A stretch of DNA of 37,814 bases from a virus: positions 1 to 37,814 of the IMG/VR virus record IMGVR_UViG_3300049914_000198; one strand, 5' to 3'. The notes beneath the pieces were generated by a model. That model worked only from the letters and a program-made list of their open reading frames with translations. It searched no databases and was not told the DNA's origin. Below, in pieces: positions 37,663 to 37,814 of this stretch. The translations under genes were made by a program, and so were the position numbers. Position 1 is the first letter of the stretch. Each line of letters starts with the position of its first letter.

Positions 37663-37814
37663 TACATCACATCATTTAAGTTCACAGCATCCAACTCCGA
37701 CACCGCACCGTTTTCTATCCGCTTTTTATTTTCGTAAACATCAAGCACAACTCGCTTATATTCGTCCAGGGCATCCTGCAACACACTTTTTCCCAGACTG
37801 CGATTTTCGTAGCC
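37662..37814 (-). CDS. Partial gene at right edge, 3' end only
   Basis: The final 50 codons of a minus-strand gene that runs out of the window. It ends RIENGAVSELDAVNLNDVM then TAA at 37662, overlapping the HNH ATG. The visible part is helical and charged (LQDALDEYKRVVLDVYENKK). Function unknown. Joining position 37814 to 1 keeps the frame open for ten codons to a TAA without a start, so the true start lies in missing sequence. Confidence 0.6.
   Translation of the reverse strand, partial: GYENRSLGKSVLQDALDEYKRVVLDVYENKKRIENGAVSELDAVNLNDVM

Noticed and set aside
1-37814. Circular closure of the window
   Set aside because: Joining the ends continues the partial right-edge gene for only ten codons to a stop with no start codon, so a clean circle is not supported, although the leftward genes at both ends have the same direction.
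1-37814. CRISPR array, insertion sequence or integrase/attachment site
   Set aside because: No regularly spaced repeats, no transposase motif, and no tyrosine or serine recombinase signature were found in any frame.

Overview
The window is most of a tailed double-stranded DNA bacteriophage genome (Caudoviricetes), most likely with a short, podovirus-like tail. The core set is recognisable from motifs: large terminase, portal, acidic scaffold, major capsid protein, head-tail adaptor, a propeller-like tail protein, a giant internal virion protein, family A DNA polymerase, TOPRIM plus SF3 primase-helicase, a Sak4-like RecA-fold ATPase and PD-(D/E)XK and VRR nucleases. I see no tape measure protein, tail sheath, integrase, RNA polymerase, tRNA or CRISPR array. 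The host cannot be read from the sequence. An excisionase-like HTH protein resembling DUF1580, a family I associate with Planctomycetota, is only a weak hint. The minus-strand gene at the right edge is cut off, and joining the two ends does not restore a start codon for it, so the window is probably not a cleanly closed circle.

Layout. (1) 1-1142: a palindrome-rich gene-free left end, then a leftward cluster of tiny genes, several below 50 residues and two with zinc-ribbon cysteines. (2) 1143-1742: a divergent control region with two good sigma70-like promoters back to back and a leader of about 460 nt, full of hairpins, upstream of the rightward operon. (3) 1743-12254: metallopeptidase, small virion or accessory proteins, terminase, portal, zinc ribbon, scaffold, capsid and a decoration-like protein, ending at a strong intrinsic terminator (12262-12309). 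(4) 12338-26486: adaptor, tail genes, fibre, ejection-type proteins (including one of 1650 residues) and an XhlA/holin-like protein. (5) 26469-37814: a leftward operon read from the right edge, in the order partial gene, HNH nuclease, DNA polymerase, VRR nuclease, Fe-S exonuclease, Sak4 ATPase, SEC-C protein, DUF669/SSB-like protein, primase-helicase, a run of small membrane proteins including a lipoprotein (probable lysis or envelope cassette), and an HTH protein.

How the genes work together. The leftward operon copies and recombines the genome, and its distal end probably handles host lysis. The rightward operon builds the head, packages DNA and makes the tail and ejection apparatus. Most neighbours are joined by ATGA or TAATG overlaps, so translation is strongly coupled. 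The most unusual parts are a tail protein that appears split into a 77-residue head and a 532-residue body with three genes in between (carrying PASTA-like and fibronectin-III-like domains and a repeated C-terminal module), the structured leader before the rightward operon, and the large number of tiny zinc-binding and single-helix membrane proteins.
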